Source of the DNA: an uncultured Lachnospiraceae bacterium
GTDB lineage: Bacteria; Bacillota; Clostridia; Lachnospirales; Lachnospiraceae
Length of the DNA stretch: 36,944 bases
Direction of reading: 5' to 3'
NCBI GenBank assembly: GCA_910588655.1
Contig: CAJUPJ010000035.1
Location: 1-36,944 of the forward strand
Made by a program: the position numbers and the translations under genes. Below, piece after piece: positions 9,073-16,956 of this stretch. Each line of letters opens with the position of its first letter. Within the stretch, counting starts at the first letter, position 1. The notes under the pieces are model-generated. The model was not told where the DNA came from. It did no database searches and saw nothing but the letters and a program-made list of their open reading frames with translations.

Positions 9073-9909
9073 CTATCTCTCCTCTATTTCTTTCAAAGAT
9101 AATCCTTTTTTATTCTTCCAGGCATTCCTGCCATTAATACTATACCCCATAACTATAGAAGCAGCAAGCGAAGGGCTTGTAAAAGTCCAGTCCTGCGTAA
9201 AAATATAATTTCCATCAACAATACCTTTATCAATTAAAGTCTGTCTTCTATTAACAACCGGTGCTGGCAAAGACGGGGCGGCATTGCTGGAAATCCTAGA
9301 ACCTTTCAATACTGCAAATCCTTCTGATACCAGTTTACCACTTGCCTTAATTCCAGAACGGTCTTGCAATGTATAAACATTTTCACTTTCACAACTTCTG
9401 TTTCTTATAGATGGTTCTAAAACCTTATGCCCTAATACTCCCAGGATTAAGCGCATATTATCAATAAATTCATCCATTTCAGTACGGTCCATCTCAGAAA
9501 TTGACACTTCTGCTGGTATGTTACTATTAATTACCTCATATCTTTTAGATTGCTTTGCCAAAATATACAGATGGTTTTCAAGATATTTTATATGGGCTTT
9601 ATTTAAATTATTATCTTTACTTATAAACACAATACACTCTGTCCAGAAATCCTTCTCTGAAAGATGCTGTTTTAACCTGCTTAATATATTCTCCGCTTCT
9701 CCTATGTATACTTGTTCTGCATCCGTTTCATCATTACGTCCAAAAAGAAAATACACACCAGTATTCTCTATATCATCCCTGTCAGTACAACGGTTAACAT
9801 ATGTACGGGGTATTTTATAAGCTTTTCCTGTCCAATTAGAAAGCTCACTAGCCCATCTGCCATCCGCCTGTCCATCAATCAAAAATTGCCTGATTGTTTT
9901 TCCTCTCAC
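9073..9909 (-). CDS. GIY-YIG nuclease with C-terminal DUF4357
   Basis: 278 residues if started at GTG 9909, which has AAGGGGG six bases upstream and matches the usual family beginning (GKTIRQFLIDG). An ATG at 9942 would add 11 residues without a ribosome site. The nuclease domain (about residues 40-140) shows GVYFLFG, QVYIGEA, the catalytic Arg region NILSRLKQHL and a downstream Glu (KYLENHLY). The C-terminal about 60 residues match DUF4357 (YIFTQDWTFTSPSLAASIV, NGRNAWKNKKGLSLKEIEE). Such proteins are usually encoded singly in accessory regions and are thought to be DNA nucleases in restriction or defence. Here the gene follows RhuM by 29 bases. Confidence 0.85.
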   Translation of the reverse strand: MRGKTIRQFLIDGQADGRWASELSNWTGKAYKIPRTYVNRCTDRDDIENTGVYFLFGRNDETDAEQVYIGEAENILSRLKQHLSEKDFWTECIVFISKDNNLNKAHIKYLENHLYILAKQSKRYEVINSNIPAEVSISEMDRTEMDEFIDNMRLILGVLGHKVLEPSIRNRSCESENVYTLQDRSGIKASGKLVSEGFAVLKGSRISSNAAPSLPAPVVNRRQTLIDKGIVDGNYIFTQDWTFTSPSLAASIVMGYSINGRNAWKNKKGLSLKEIEER

Positions 9910-9938
9910 ATTTATCCCCCTTAGTATAAAACACTTAT

Positions 9939-10721
9939 TCATTTAGGAATATAATTCTGCGCCTTTTTCTTTGCCATGCTATGTATGTTTTTAATACTTT
10001 CTAAATATTCTTCTTCAACTGGTGACAAGTTCTGGATTTGATATTTTTTATATTCCTCTGTTGCTTTTTCGATTGCCTGCGCATGGCTAACTGTTACTGC
10101 CCCCTGCAATAGTTTTTCTCCAGTAGTTTTCAATAAATTATCAAGATGCTCTGCATAATCAGACATATACATGGGATTATGGCGCATAGCCTGAATTTCT
10201 GCAAAATCAAAATACCCTGATACAATATTGTTTAAAATCTTCAATTCTTCCTCACTTAAATAATTCTTTGCAATACCAATTTCTTTTATTGTTGGAAAAT
10301 CACCAGAAAAATTCTTAAGACCCATAAATGGCTGTTCTGCATTTGCACGTTCATATATTACTTCTGCCGCCCAACGCCTGAATTGTGTAGCAATTAAGGA
10401 TTTCACACGATATCCAAGGGAAATTATCATATCAAGATTATAATGGATAATATTATAATTCTTGCCATCAGCACCAGTTGTCCGGAAATTCCGAACAACT
10501 GAAGCCTCCTCCAATTCTCCCTCTTCAAATATATGTTTAATATGCTCACTGATATTTGATTTACTGGTTTGATATAATTCACATAATTGAGCCTGTGTAA
10601 GCCAAACTGTTTCATCTTGAAATTTCACGTCTATTTTTGTATTTCCATCTTCTGTCTGGTATATGATAATTTCACTTTGTGTGATTGTTTTAATCTCCTT
10701 TTTTATCTGCCACTGTCCCAT
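9939..10721 (-). pseudogene. RhuM family protein with in-frame internal deletion
   Basis: The 260-codon frame is open but shorter than the usual roughly 330 residues. The N-terminal RhuM domain is present (ETVWLTQAQLCELYQTSKSN, HIKHIFEEGELEEASVVRNF, YNLDMIISLGYRVKS, ATQFRRWA). It then jumps to AEVIYERANAEQPFMGLKNF and EEELKILNNIVSGYFDFAEI. In full-length relatives about 60-90 residues (the conserved helical IRDIRASE... linker and Fic-linked region) lie between RRWA and AEVIYERA. The upstream promoter is intact. RhuM proteins are linked to mobile and defence islands. The product may be translated, but lacks its central domain; I call it a probable pseudogene. Confidence 0.65.
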
Positions 10722-10784
10722 TCCCTTCCAGGCATATTTCTTCTCTCAATAAAAATACTGCCTTAAAACCTTGAGTTATCCTAT

Positions 10785-10813
10785 ATTATAATACAGTCTG
10801 TACCCTCTGTCAT
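10785..10813 (-). promoter_or_regulatory. Sigma-A type promoter of the RhuM/GIY-YIG pair
   Basis: Minus strand ATGACA (10808-10813), 17-base spacer, perfect TATAAT (10785-10790), about 64 bases upstream of the RhuM start. Confidence 0.6.
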
Positions 10814-10869
10814 ATCTTTTTCTTTACCAGATACGACAACACTGTTTGCATAATAAAAGCAAAGAATTT

Positions 10870-12378
10870 CTATATATATTTTTTCTGCATTTTTACCACA
10901 CATTCAATATGATAACTCTGGCAGAACATATCTACTGGCTGTACCTTCTCCACCATATATCCTTTTCCACACAAGTATTTTAAATCCCTTGCAAGAGTTG
11001 CGGGGTCACAGCTTACATACACAATTCTTGCCGGCTGCATGTCTGCTACTGTCTGCAACAGCTTTTCATCACACCCTTTTCTTGGAGGGTCAAGTGTAAC
11101 TACATCCGCTTTTAACCTGCTGTTACTTTTTTCATACTGCAATGACACTACTTCCTCAGCAGCGCCACTAAAAAATTCTACATTATCCAGGTTATTAAGA
11201 AGTGCATTTGCCTTTGCATCCTCTACTGCTTGTGGCACAATTTCCACACCACACACTTTTGCTGCTTTTTGTGCAAGAAAAAGTGAGATTGTGCCTATTC
11301 CGCAATATAAATCCCACACAACCTCGTTACCTTTTAAATCTGCAAATTCCATAACTTTGTTATATAATTTTTCCGTCTGGCTATGGTTGACCTGGTAAAA
11401 TGAAACTGGTGAAATATGATATTGTATATTACCTATATAATCTGTTATATAAGGTGTGCCATATATAACTTCTGTTTTTTCACCTAATATAACATTAGTA
11501 TTTTCTTTATTTATATTTATACATATACTTTTTATAAATGGCTTTTCTTTGCTTTCTTTAGTTCCCTTATCTTCTGTAATATCACTCTCCAGCAGCATCT
11601 GCACAAGCTTGTCCGTTGCTGGAAGCTTGTCTGCATTAATTACAAGGCATACCATTACTTCTCCTGTTGCCTGTGCTGTCCTTGTAATAATATGGCGCAC
11701 TATCCCCTTGTGCGTGGCTTCGTTATATGCAGGGATATTGTTCTCATCCAAAAACCTGGTTATTATACCAAGTATTCTGCTATTACATGGATGCTGTAAC
11801 AAGCAATGTTTAAATGGTATTATATTATGTGTTCTTCCTGCATAAAATCCAGTTATAATACTGCCATCTTTACTATATCCTACTGGAAACTGTGCTTTGT
11901 TCCTGTAATAATATGGTTCTTCCATGCCAATTACAGGCTCTGCTTCTATATTTTCAAAGCCGCCAATTCTTTTTAAACAGTCATTAATTTTCTTTCTCTT
12001 CCATTCAAGCTGTTTTTCATATGTGCAATGCTGCAGCTGGCAGCCGCCACACTGTCTTGCCACAGGGCAGGCTGGCTCTGTACGCCATTCTGATGGTTCT
12101 ATTATTTCCAGAAGTTTTGCATATGCATAACTTTTTTTGGTTTTCATTATTTTAACACGCACTTTGTCACCCACAAGCGCATCTTTTACAAATAAAGTAT
12201 AACCTTGTATCTTACCTATTCCTTCCCCCTCTGTCCCTAAATCTTCTATGTCCAGTATAAGTTCATCATTTTTTTGGCAGACAGGCACAATATCCGCATC
12301 CTTGCCTGCACGTTTACCTGTCCTTCCAGATACTGATTTTTCCTTTTCTGTCTTACTTAATTCTTTATTATCTGGCAT
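10870..12378 (-). CDS. rlmD: 23S rRNA (uracil-C5)-methyltransferase RlmD/RlmCD
   Basis: 502 residues. A basic N-terminal extension precedes a TRAM domain (about 40-100: LDIEDLGTEGEGIGKIQGYT, GDKVRVKIMKTKKSYAYAKL). An iron-sulfur cysteine cluster follows (CPVARQCGGCQLQHC). The C-terminal SAM methyltransferase has QVNHSQTEKLYNKV, WDLYCGIGTISLFLAQ, VTLDPPRKGCDEKLL and the catalytic Cys/Glu end VYVSCDPATLARDL. It methylates uracil at position 5 in 23S rRNA (U1939 in E. coli numbering; Firmicutes enzymes may also modify U747). Length is normal. It lies 48 bases after yhaM and is likely co-transcribed. Confidence 0.93.
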   Translation of the reverse strand: MPDNKELSKTEKEKSVSGRTGKRAGKDADIVPVCQKNDELILDIEDLGTEGEGIGKIQGYTLFVKDALVGDKVRVKIMKTKKSYAYAKLLEIIEPSEWRTEPACPVARQCGGCQLQHCTYEKQLEWKRKKINDCLKRIGGFENIEAEPVIGMEEPYYYRNKAQFPVGYSKDGSIITGFYAGRTHNIIPFKHCLLQHPCNSRILGIITRFLDENNIPAYNEATHKGIVRHIITRTAQATGEVMVCLVINADKLPATDKLVQMLLESDITEDKGTKESKEKPFIKSICININKENTNVILGEKTEVIYGTPYITDYIGNIQYHISPVSFYQVNHSQTEKLYNKVMEFADLKGNEVVWDLYCGIGTISLFLAQKAAKVCGVEIVPQAVEDAKANALLNNLDNVEFFSGAAEEVVSLQYEKSNSRLKADVVTLDPPRKGCDEKLLQTVADMQPARIVYVSCDPATLARDLKYLCGKGYMVEKVQPVDMFCQSYHIECVVKMQKKYI

Positions 12379-12426
12379 ACCCGTTATCTTCTTTCCAAAT
12401 ATAATTTTAATATAGCTTTAATAAAC

Positions 12427-13392
12427 TTAACCATTTTTACGTTTGTGGGCACATCCTGTACTCTGCCTTATATTAGAATCAACAATCCTGTTATATCCCA
12501 GCCATTCTGTACCCGGGTCAGATTTTCCATATATTTCTGTCATCGTTTCAAGCCTTGCATCTGCGTTATCGGCAAAAGCAAGTGCCATTGCCTCTGCAAT
12601 TGCCGGTTTTTTAGGAGAACCAAATTCAAGTTCCCCATGATGCGCCAGTATGCAATGGCGCAGCTCTGAGGCAAGCACTTTCGGAAATCCTGGTATTTCT
12701 TTTACTTTAGTACCTATAATCTCTGCCCCAAGGAAAATATGGCCCAGAAGCTGTCCATCATCTGTATAATCATTTGAAGGGAATTCTGAAAGTTCATAAA
12801 CTTTTCCTATATCATGAAATATTGCTGCTGTTATTAATAAATCCCTGTCTAATATGCTGTAATTGTCTGCCATAAAAATACACATCCTTGCTACTGCAAG
12901 TGTATGCTGTAAAAGCCCGCCAATAAAACCGTGATGTATTGATTTGGCAGCTGAATGTAATTTGAATTTCCTGGCAAATTCTGTGTCCTGTATATAACAT
13001 TTCTCTGCCAGTTCTTTAAGATGTGGTTCTTTTATTGAATTTATTATTGCTTTTAATTCTGTGTACATTTCTTCTATATCATATTTAGACGCTGGTATGT
13101 AGTCAGCAGGGTTATATTCGCCTTCCTGTGCTTTCCTTATCCTGTTTATATTGACCTGGCGCGCCCCCTGGAAAGACGTAACCATACCATCAATCATTAT
13201 AAAATCCATGTTCTCAAAGTCTTCTATCCCATTATTTAAATCCCAGACTTTTCCGTCAATTATCCCTGTTTTATCCTGTAATATAAGCGAGTAGTATGTT
13301 TTACCTGCTTTTGTCTTTAACACCTGTTTTGATTTGCAAAGATATATTCCTAAAAATTTATTGCCCTCTTTATACTCTTCAATATATGTCAT
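12427..13392 (-). CDS. yhaM: 3'-5' exoribonuclease YhaM family
   Basis: 321 residues from ATG 13392, matching the family start (MTYIEEYKEG). An OB-fold (about 10-100: LGIYLCKSKQV, YYSLILQDKTGIIDGKVWDL) is followed by an HD phosphohydrolase domain with SIHHGFIGGLLQHTL, AAIFHDIGKVYELSEF (HD pair) and LRHCILAHHGELEFGSPKKP. YhaM degrades RNA 3' ends and ssDNA. The ribosome site AAAGGAG is about 38 bases upstream, separated by a short hairpin (GGCAGC-ATGT-GCTGCC). In-frame TTG (13425) and GTG (13413) codons lie closer to it, so the true start is uncertain. The gene lies directly downstream of the sigK 3' half. Confidence 0.9.
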   Translation of the reverse strand: MTYIEEYKEGNKFLGIYLCKSKQVLKTKAGKTYYSLILQDKTGIIDGKVWDLNNGIEDFENMDFIMIDGMVTSFQGARQVNINRIRKAQEGEYNPADYIPASKYDIEEMYTELKAIINSIKEPHLKELAEKCYIQDTEFARKFKLHSAAKSIHHGFIGGLLQHTLAVARMCIFMADNYSILDRDLLITAAIFHDIGKVYELSEFPSNDYTDDGQLLGHIFLGAEIIGTKVKEIPGFPKVLASELRHCILAHHGELEFGSPKKPAIAEAMALAFADNADARLETMTEIYGKSDPGTEWLGYNRIVDSNIRQSTGCAHKRKNG

Positions 13393-13440
13393 TTTTCTAA
13401 AATAAGGCAGCACATGCTGCCACAACTCTCCTTTCCTCTA

Positions 13441-13503
13441 TACAAACACGATATAATTCCATATTTTATATATAATATATGGAATTATAATATCATATTT
13501 GTA
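13441..13503. repeat. 63-bp near-palindrome between sigK 3' half and yhaM
   Basis: Core arms ATAATTCCATAT and ATATGGAATTAT match perfectly over 12 bp around an A/T-rich centre. Outer arms TACAAA and TTTGTA are also complementary. On the minus strand it lies just before the yhaM ribosome site. It could be an RNA hairpin protecting or processing the downstream transcript, or a regulator target; it has no T-run suited to a terminator. Confidence 0.5.
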
Positions 13504-13546
13504 TCTGCTTAACAAGCTGGTTGCAGCATGTTTTCATGTTATTTGT

Positions 13547-13912
13547 TTAAGCAAAATTTTCATAGGACTTTTTAAGTTTATTTAATGCATTTTTTTCAAT
13601 TCTTGACACATATGAACGTGATATACCATATTTTGCTGCAATTTCCCTCTGTGTTTTCTCTTCTTCACCATTCAGTCCATACCTTAAAATTATAATATCT
13701 TTTTCCCTTGGCGTTAATGTATCACTAATTATCCTGTCTAATTTTGAAATATTTTCCTGCATTGTGACACGCTCTGCCACATCTTCGTCCTCATACTCAA
13801 TAATATCTATAAGGCTTATCTCATTGCCTTCTTTGTCTGAACCTATTGAATCATATAAATAGACGTCTTTGGAAGCTTTTTTATCAGAACGCATCATCAT
13901 AAGCAGTTCATT
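13547..13912 (-). CDS. sigK: sigK 3' half (SigK regions 3-4), interrupted by the skin-like element
   Basis: This encodes the C-terminal 121 residues of the mother-cell sigma factor, counting the split Asn codon. The sequence NELLMMMRSDKKASKDVYLYD runs into SIGSDKEGNEISLIDIIEY, and region 4.2 shows a complete helix-turn-helix (EKTQREIAAKYGISRSYVSR). It matches the part encoded by spoIIIC in B. subtilis. In the present arrangement it has no proper start: the first ATG is 13900, without a ribosome site, inside region 2/3. Joining to the 5' half at 24255-24256 gives the expected CIENELLMMM passage and a full 209-residue protein. The 3' end is intact (LKKSYENFA). Confidence 0.9.
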   Translation of the reverse strand, partial: NELLMMMRSDKKASKDVYLYDSIGSDKEGNEISLIDIIEYEDEDVAERVTMQENISKLDRIISDTLTPREKDIIILRYGLNGEEEKTQREIAAKYGISRSYVSRIEKNALNKLKKSYENFA

Positions 13913-13935
13913 ACCTCTGCACCGTCTTTGTCTGC
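13893..13935 (-). other. Attachment site at sigK 3' junction (core AA 13911-13912)
   Basis: Reading the minus strand, element DNA ending GTGCAGAGGT is followed by AA and then sigK DNA TGAACTGCTTATG. The AA pair is the only crossover that regenerates the consensus SigK passage I-E-N-E-L-L with the other junction. The recombinase gene reads through this site and ends 13 bases beyond it. Confidence 0.7.
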
Positions 13936-15618
13936 ATCCTGGACAGAATTTTTTTGTAAATTATTTTCTGCCTGCAGGTGGATTATTATATTTCTGCCGT
14001 CCCATATCATTTCTTTTATAACTATCCCAAGAATATCCTTCTGCCTGGCAGGGTTTATAAGTTCCCATGCTTCCTGGTTAAGATTAAGTATATTTTCTGC
14101 AAGCAGGCGGCATGGATATTTTTCTGTATTTTCTTGTAATTCTGCAAGCTCTTTATTATATTGCTGCTGTAGCCTGCCTTTTGTGGCTGTAATTTCATCC
14201 AGCTTCTTTAATACCAGGCTTGTTACAGCTTCACTGCTGCTTTTCCCAAGTGCATCAAGCAGCGCTGTTTCCTGGCGGCTGTAGTCTTCTATCTGTTTTA
14301 ATATTATATCTTTTTTCTGTTTATCCCATATGTTATCTTTTATTTTTTCTATTTCTTTTTGTAAATAGCTGCAGTCCTTTAATAATTTCTGTCTTAAATC
14401 TAAAATTTCCGCTACAGCCATTTTATCTAAAATATTTCCAGGTATATTTGGCATCTGGCACAAACTCCCCTTGCTTTTTTCCTTTAATTCACACTGGTAA
14501 TAATACCTCTTTTCACCGCTGGAAGTTATTCTCCCGCCTTTAGGCCGCATAAATGAACCACACCTGCCACAGCGGACAATTCCCGAAAAAAGTGCATTAA
14601 TTGTTTTGGGATAACGGTAACTTTTACCAGAATTTTTTTTAAGTTTTTCTTGTACATTTATCCAGGTTTCCTGCGGAATTAACCCTTTATGCATACCTGT
14701 TGCAATAATCCAGTCCTGGGGATTATTAATTCTATGCCCTTTTGCTTTACAGTTATTTTTATTATATGCCATAAGCCCTTTTGTTCCGTTAAACAGCCTT
14801 TGTTCTGTGTATATGCTGTAACCATTTGCAGCCAGGTATTTATATATAACTTTGCCAGCTACACAATATACAGGATTGGAAAGTATTGATTTTAAAGTGT
14901 ACCTTCCATAGAATTTGCCGTCCCTGGTATGGTAATTATTATTTATAAGATAAGTTTCAAGCTTTGTAAGCGAACCCAGTTCCAGATATTTATAATATAA
15001 TAATTTTACAATATCTGTTTCATCTGCTTTTGCTTCCAGGCAGTACCTGCTTATTTTCCTTCCAGCACTGTCTGTTTCTTCTATCCTTGCACTGGTATAT
15101 CCAAGCGGTGTCCTTCCGCCAAGCCAGCACCCCGTCTTTGCCAGTGCATACATATTGTCTGTAATACGCTCTGTAATAGTTTCCCTTTCAAGCTGCGCAA
15201 ATACAGAAGCCATATACATCATTGCCCTTCCAACTGGCGTCCTTGTGTCGAATGACTCATTTACAGAAATAAACCCTGCACCAGAACCAGAAAGTTTTGT
15301 TACTAAATCTGAAAAATCTTTTACATTCCTGCTTATACGGTCAAGACGGTAACATATAACCATCTGGATTTTTCCCTGCTCTATATCTGAAATCAATTTT
15401 AATATCCCCGGGCGTGAAATTATATCTTTTCCTGAAATTCCTTCATCCTTGTAAATTTCTATATTTATTTCTTCCATGTCATTTATTAAATGGCTCTTTG
15501 CATACTCTGTACATATCTTTATCTGGTTCTCTACAGATTTTCCTTTGCCTGTAAATTTAGATTTACGTGCATAAATCCCAATCCTTAAAGGCATAACTTT
15601 TTGTATATTTTCTTTCAT
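13897..15618 (-). CDS. spoIVCA: Large serine recombinase (SpoIVCA-like, excises the sigK element)
   Basis: 573 residues. The resolvase catalytic domain spans about 1-150, with nucleophile Ser in YARKSKFTGKGKS, then YKDEGISGKDIISRPG, CYRLDRISRNVKDF and MASVFAQLERETITERI. The Recombinase domain (about 165-280) starts WLGGRTPLGYTS. A zinc ribbon (CGRCGSFMRPKGG...YYYQC...C) and a coiled-coil region (about 405-500) follow, as expected for large serine integrases. The ATG overlaps the stop of the small upstream gene (ATGA) and has GGGAGG. Its last five codons (VMNCL) span and pass the attachment core, so excision would replace them. By role it corresponds to B. subtilis SpoIVCA; orthology is inferred from context. 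Confidence 0.92.
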   Translation of the reverse strand: MKENIQKVMPLRIGIYARKSKFTGKGKSVENQIKICTEYAKSHLINDMEEINIEIYKDEGISGKDIISRPGILKLISDIEQGKIQMVICYRLDRISRNVKDFSDLVTKLSGSGAGFISVNESFDTRTPVGRAMMYMASVFAQLERETITERITDNMYALAKTGCWLGGRTPLGYTSARIEETDSAGRKISRYCLEAKADETDIVKLLYYKYLELGSLTKLETYLINNNYHTRDGKFYGRYTLKSILSNPVYCVAGKVIYKYLAANGYSIYTEQRLFNGTKGLMAYNKNNCKAKGHRINNPQDWIIATGMHKGLIPQETWINVQEKLKKNSGKSYRYPKTINALFSGIVRCGRCGSFMRPKGGRITSSGEKRYYYQCELKEKSKGSLCQMPNIPGNILDKMAVAEILDLRQKLLKDCSYLQKEIEKIKDNIWDKQKKDIILKQIEDYSRQETALLDALGKSSSEAVTSLVLKKLDEITATKGRLQQQYNKELAELQENTEKYPCRLLAENILNLNQEAWELINPARQKDILGIVIKEMIWDGRNIIIHLQAENNLQKNSVQDADKDGAEVMNCL

Positions 15619-15812
15619 AAACCTGTCCTCCCATGTCCGCCTTCTTTTTGCATTTCTGTCAATAAATCATTTATCTGGCTTTCTGTCCACTTAATGTTTT
15701 TTACAATTTCTTCTAATGCTTTTATATGCATCTCCTGTAAGGATTTAATTAAGGCATTTGGGGAAATATTATCTTTATGAATACAGATATTTACCTGCCG
15801 CTGTCCTGCCAT
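15615..15812 (-). CDS. Small element protein, candidate recombination directionality factor
   Basis: 65 residues from ATG 15812. GGAGGTG lies six bases before it, inside an apparent earlier ATG (15827) that is therefore rejected. The protein begins MAGQRQVNICIHKDN and is mostly helical (NALIKSLQEMHIKALEEIVKN, WTESQINDLLTEMQKEGG). Its stop overlaps the recombinase start (ATGA), implying coupled translation at fixed ratio. In C. difficile the sigK element also encodes a small protein (CD1234) that gives the recombinase its excision direction. The same role is inferred here from size, linkage and expression, not from sequence similarity I can verify. Confidence 0.7.
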   Translation of the reverse strand: MAGQRQVNICIHKDNISPNALIKSLQEMHIKALEEIVKNIKWTESQINDLLTEMQKEGGHGRTGL

Positions 15813-15910
15813 GCCAGACACCTCCATAAAACAGGCTATTCAATAATAACTATGCCAGAAATGCCAATAAAATTATCTGGATTTCTGGCTAAAGTTAATT
15901 CTCCTGGTTT

Positions 15911-15939
15911 TGTATACTTTTTATAAAAATAGACAACAA
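15911..15939 (-). promoter_or_regulatory. Candidate promoter of the small protein / recombinase unit
   Basis: Minus strand TTGTTG (15934-15939), 17 bases, TATACA (15911-15916). The sequence TATACAAA also matches six of eight positions of the sigma-E -10 box (CATACAAT), which would suit mother-cell expression, but no convincing sigma-E -35 is seen. Either reading is weak. Confidence 0.3.
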
Positions 15940-15977
15940 ATATTGTGAAAAACGTAGAAAGATTATTAAAAACCACT

Positions 15978-16000
15978 AATAGCGACAAGTGTCGTTTTTT
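15978..16000. promoter_or_regulatory. Palindromic operator candidate for the Crp/Fnr regulator
   Basis: Perfect 12-bp palindrome-like dyad CGACA-AG-TGTCG (15983-15994), extended by A/T-rich symmetric flanks to about 22 bp. Its centre (15988.5) lies about 41.5 bases before a start site predicted from the TATAAT at 16018-16023, the position used by class II Crp-type activators. The operon it precedes encodes such a regulator. Confidence 0.4.
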
Positions 16001-16017
16001 AATTATTTTTTATTTTA

Positions 16018-16023
16018 TATAAT
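16018..16023 (+). promoter_or_regulatory. -10 box of the nucleoside operon promoter
   Basis: Perfect TATAAT. No good -35 hexamer is present 16-18 bases upstream (only a T-run), as expected for an activator-dependent promoter. Confidence 0.45.
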
Positions 16024-16096
16024 TTAGCTACAAAATTGATGTGGCAGTAATTAAAAATTGTAAAAAACAACAAAACAAGAAAGGAAGATGATTATT

Positions 16097-16909
16097 ATGT
16101 ACAAAAAATTAATGACATGTTTAGCGAGTGTAAGGGAGCAGACTTCTTTTGAACCAGAGATAGCATTAATCCTTGGTTCTGGTTTAGGTGATTACGCTGA
16201 TGAAATCCAGATTGAACAAACTGTTGATTATATAAGCATTGAAGGATTTCCAGTTTCAACAGTTAAAGGCCATAAAGGGCGTTTTGTATTTGGTTATGTT
16301 GCAGGCACACCAGTTGTTATTATGCAGGGACGTGTACACTATTATGAAGGTTACAAAATGTCTGATGTTGTCCTTCCAACACGTCTTATGGGAATGATGG
16401 GTGCAAAAAAAATCCTTCTTACAAATGCCGCCGGTGGTGCAGACCCTTCATATAAGCCTGGGGACTTTATGATGATTACAGACCATATTACAACTGGCAT
16501 ACCAAGCCCGCTTATTGGGCCTAACATTGATGAACTTGGAACAAGGTTTCCTGATATGAGTGAAGTTTACAGCAGACGCTTACATGATGTAATCAGGAAA
16601 TGTGCTGCAGAATGTGGCATACAGTTACAAGAAGGGGTATATGTACAGTTTACAGGCCCTAACTATGAAACACCAGCCGAAGTAAGGCTTGCACAGGCAT
16701 GGGGCGGAAATGCCGTTGGCATGAGCACAGCATGTGAAGCTATGGCAGCACGCCATATGGGACTTGAGGTATGTGGCATTTCATGTATTACAAATATGGC
16801 AGCCGGCATCTCAAAAGTACAGCTTGACCATAAAGAAGTACAGGAAACTGCTGACAGGGTAGCCCAGTCATTTAAAGAGCTGGTTACAAAAATTGTTACT
16901 AATATGTAA
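16097..16909 (+). CDS. punA: Purine nucleoside phosphorylase (trimeric type)
   Basis: 270 residues from ATG 16097 (GGAAG nine bases upstream; ATG 16088 is too close to it). It catalyses phosphorolysis of inosine, guanosine and their deoxy forms to base and (deoxy)ribose-1-phosphate. All family marks are seen: phosphate loop ILGSGLG, GHKGRFVFG, QGRVHYYEGY (phosphate-binding Arg and His), TNAAGG, base-binding Glu in GPNYETPAE, GMSTACEA and the Asn in CGISCITNMAAG. Normal length. It is the first gene of a six-gene plus-strand unit whose other enzymes consume its products. Confidence 0.95.
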   Translation: MYKKLMTCLASVREQTSFEPEIALILGSGLGDYADEIQIEQTVDYISIEGFPVSTVKGHKGRFVFGYVAGTPVVIMQGRVHYYEGYKMSDVVLPTRLMGMMGAKKILLTNAAGGADPSYKPGDFMMITDHITTGIPSPLIGPNIDELGTRFPDMSEVYSRRLHDVIRKCAAECGIQLQEGVYVQFTGPNYETPAEVRLAQAWGGNAVGMSTACEAMAARHMGLEVCGISCITNMAAGISKVQLDHKEVQETADRVAQSFKELVTKIVTNM

Positions 16910-16956
16910 CCTGTGTGCTGCCACCAGCCAGATTATATGAAAGGAAACAGGAAATA

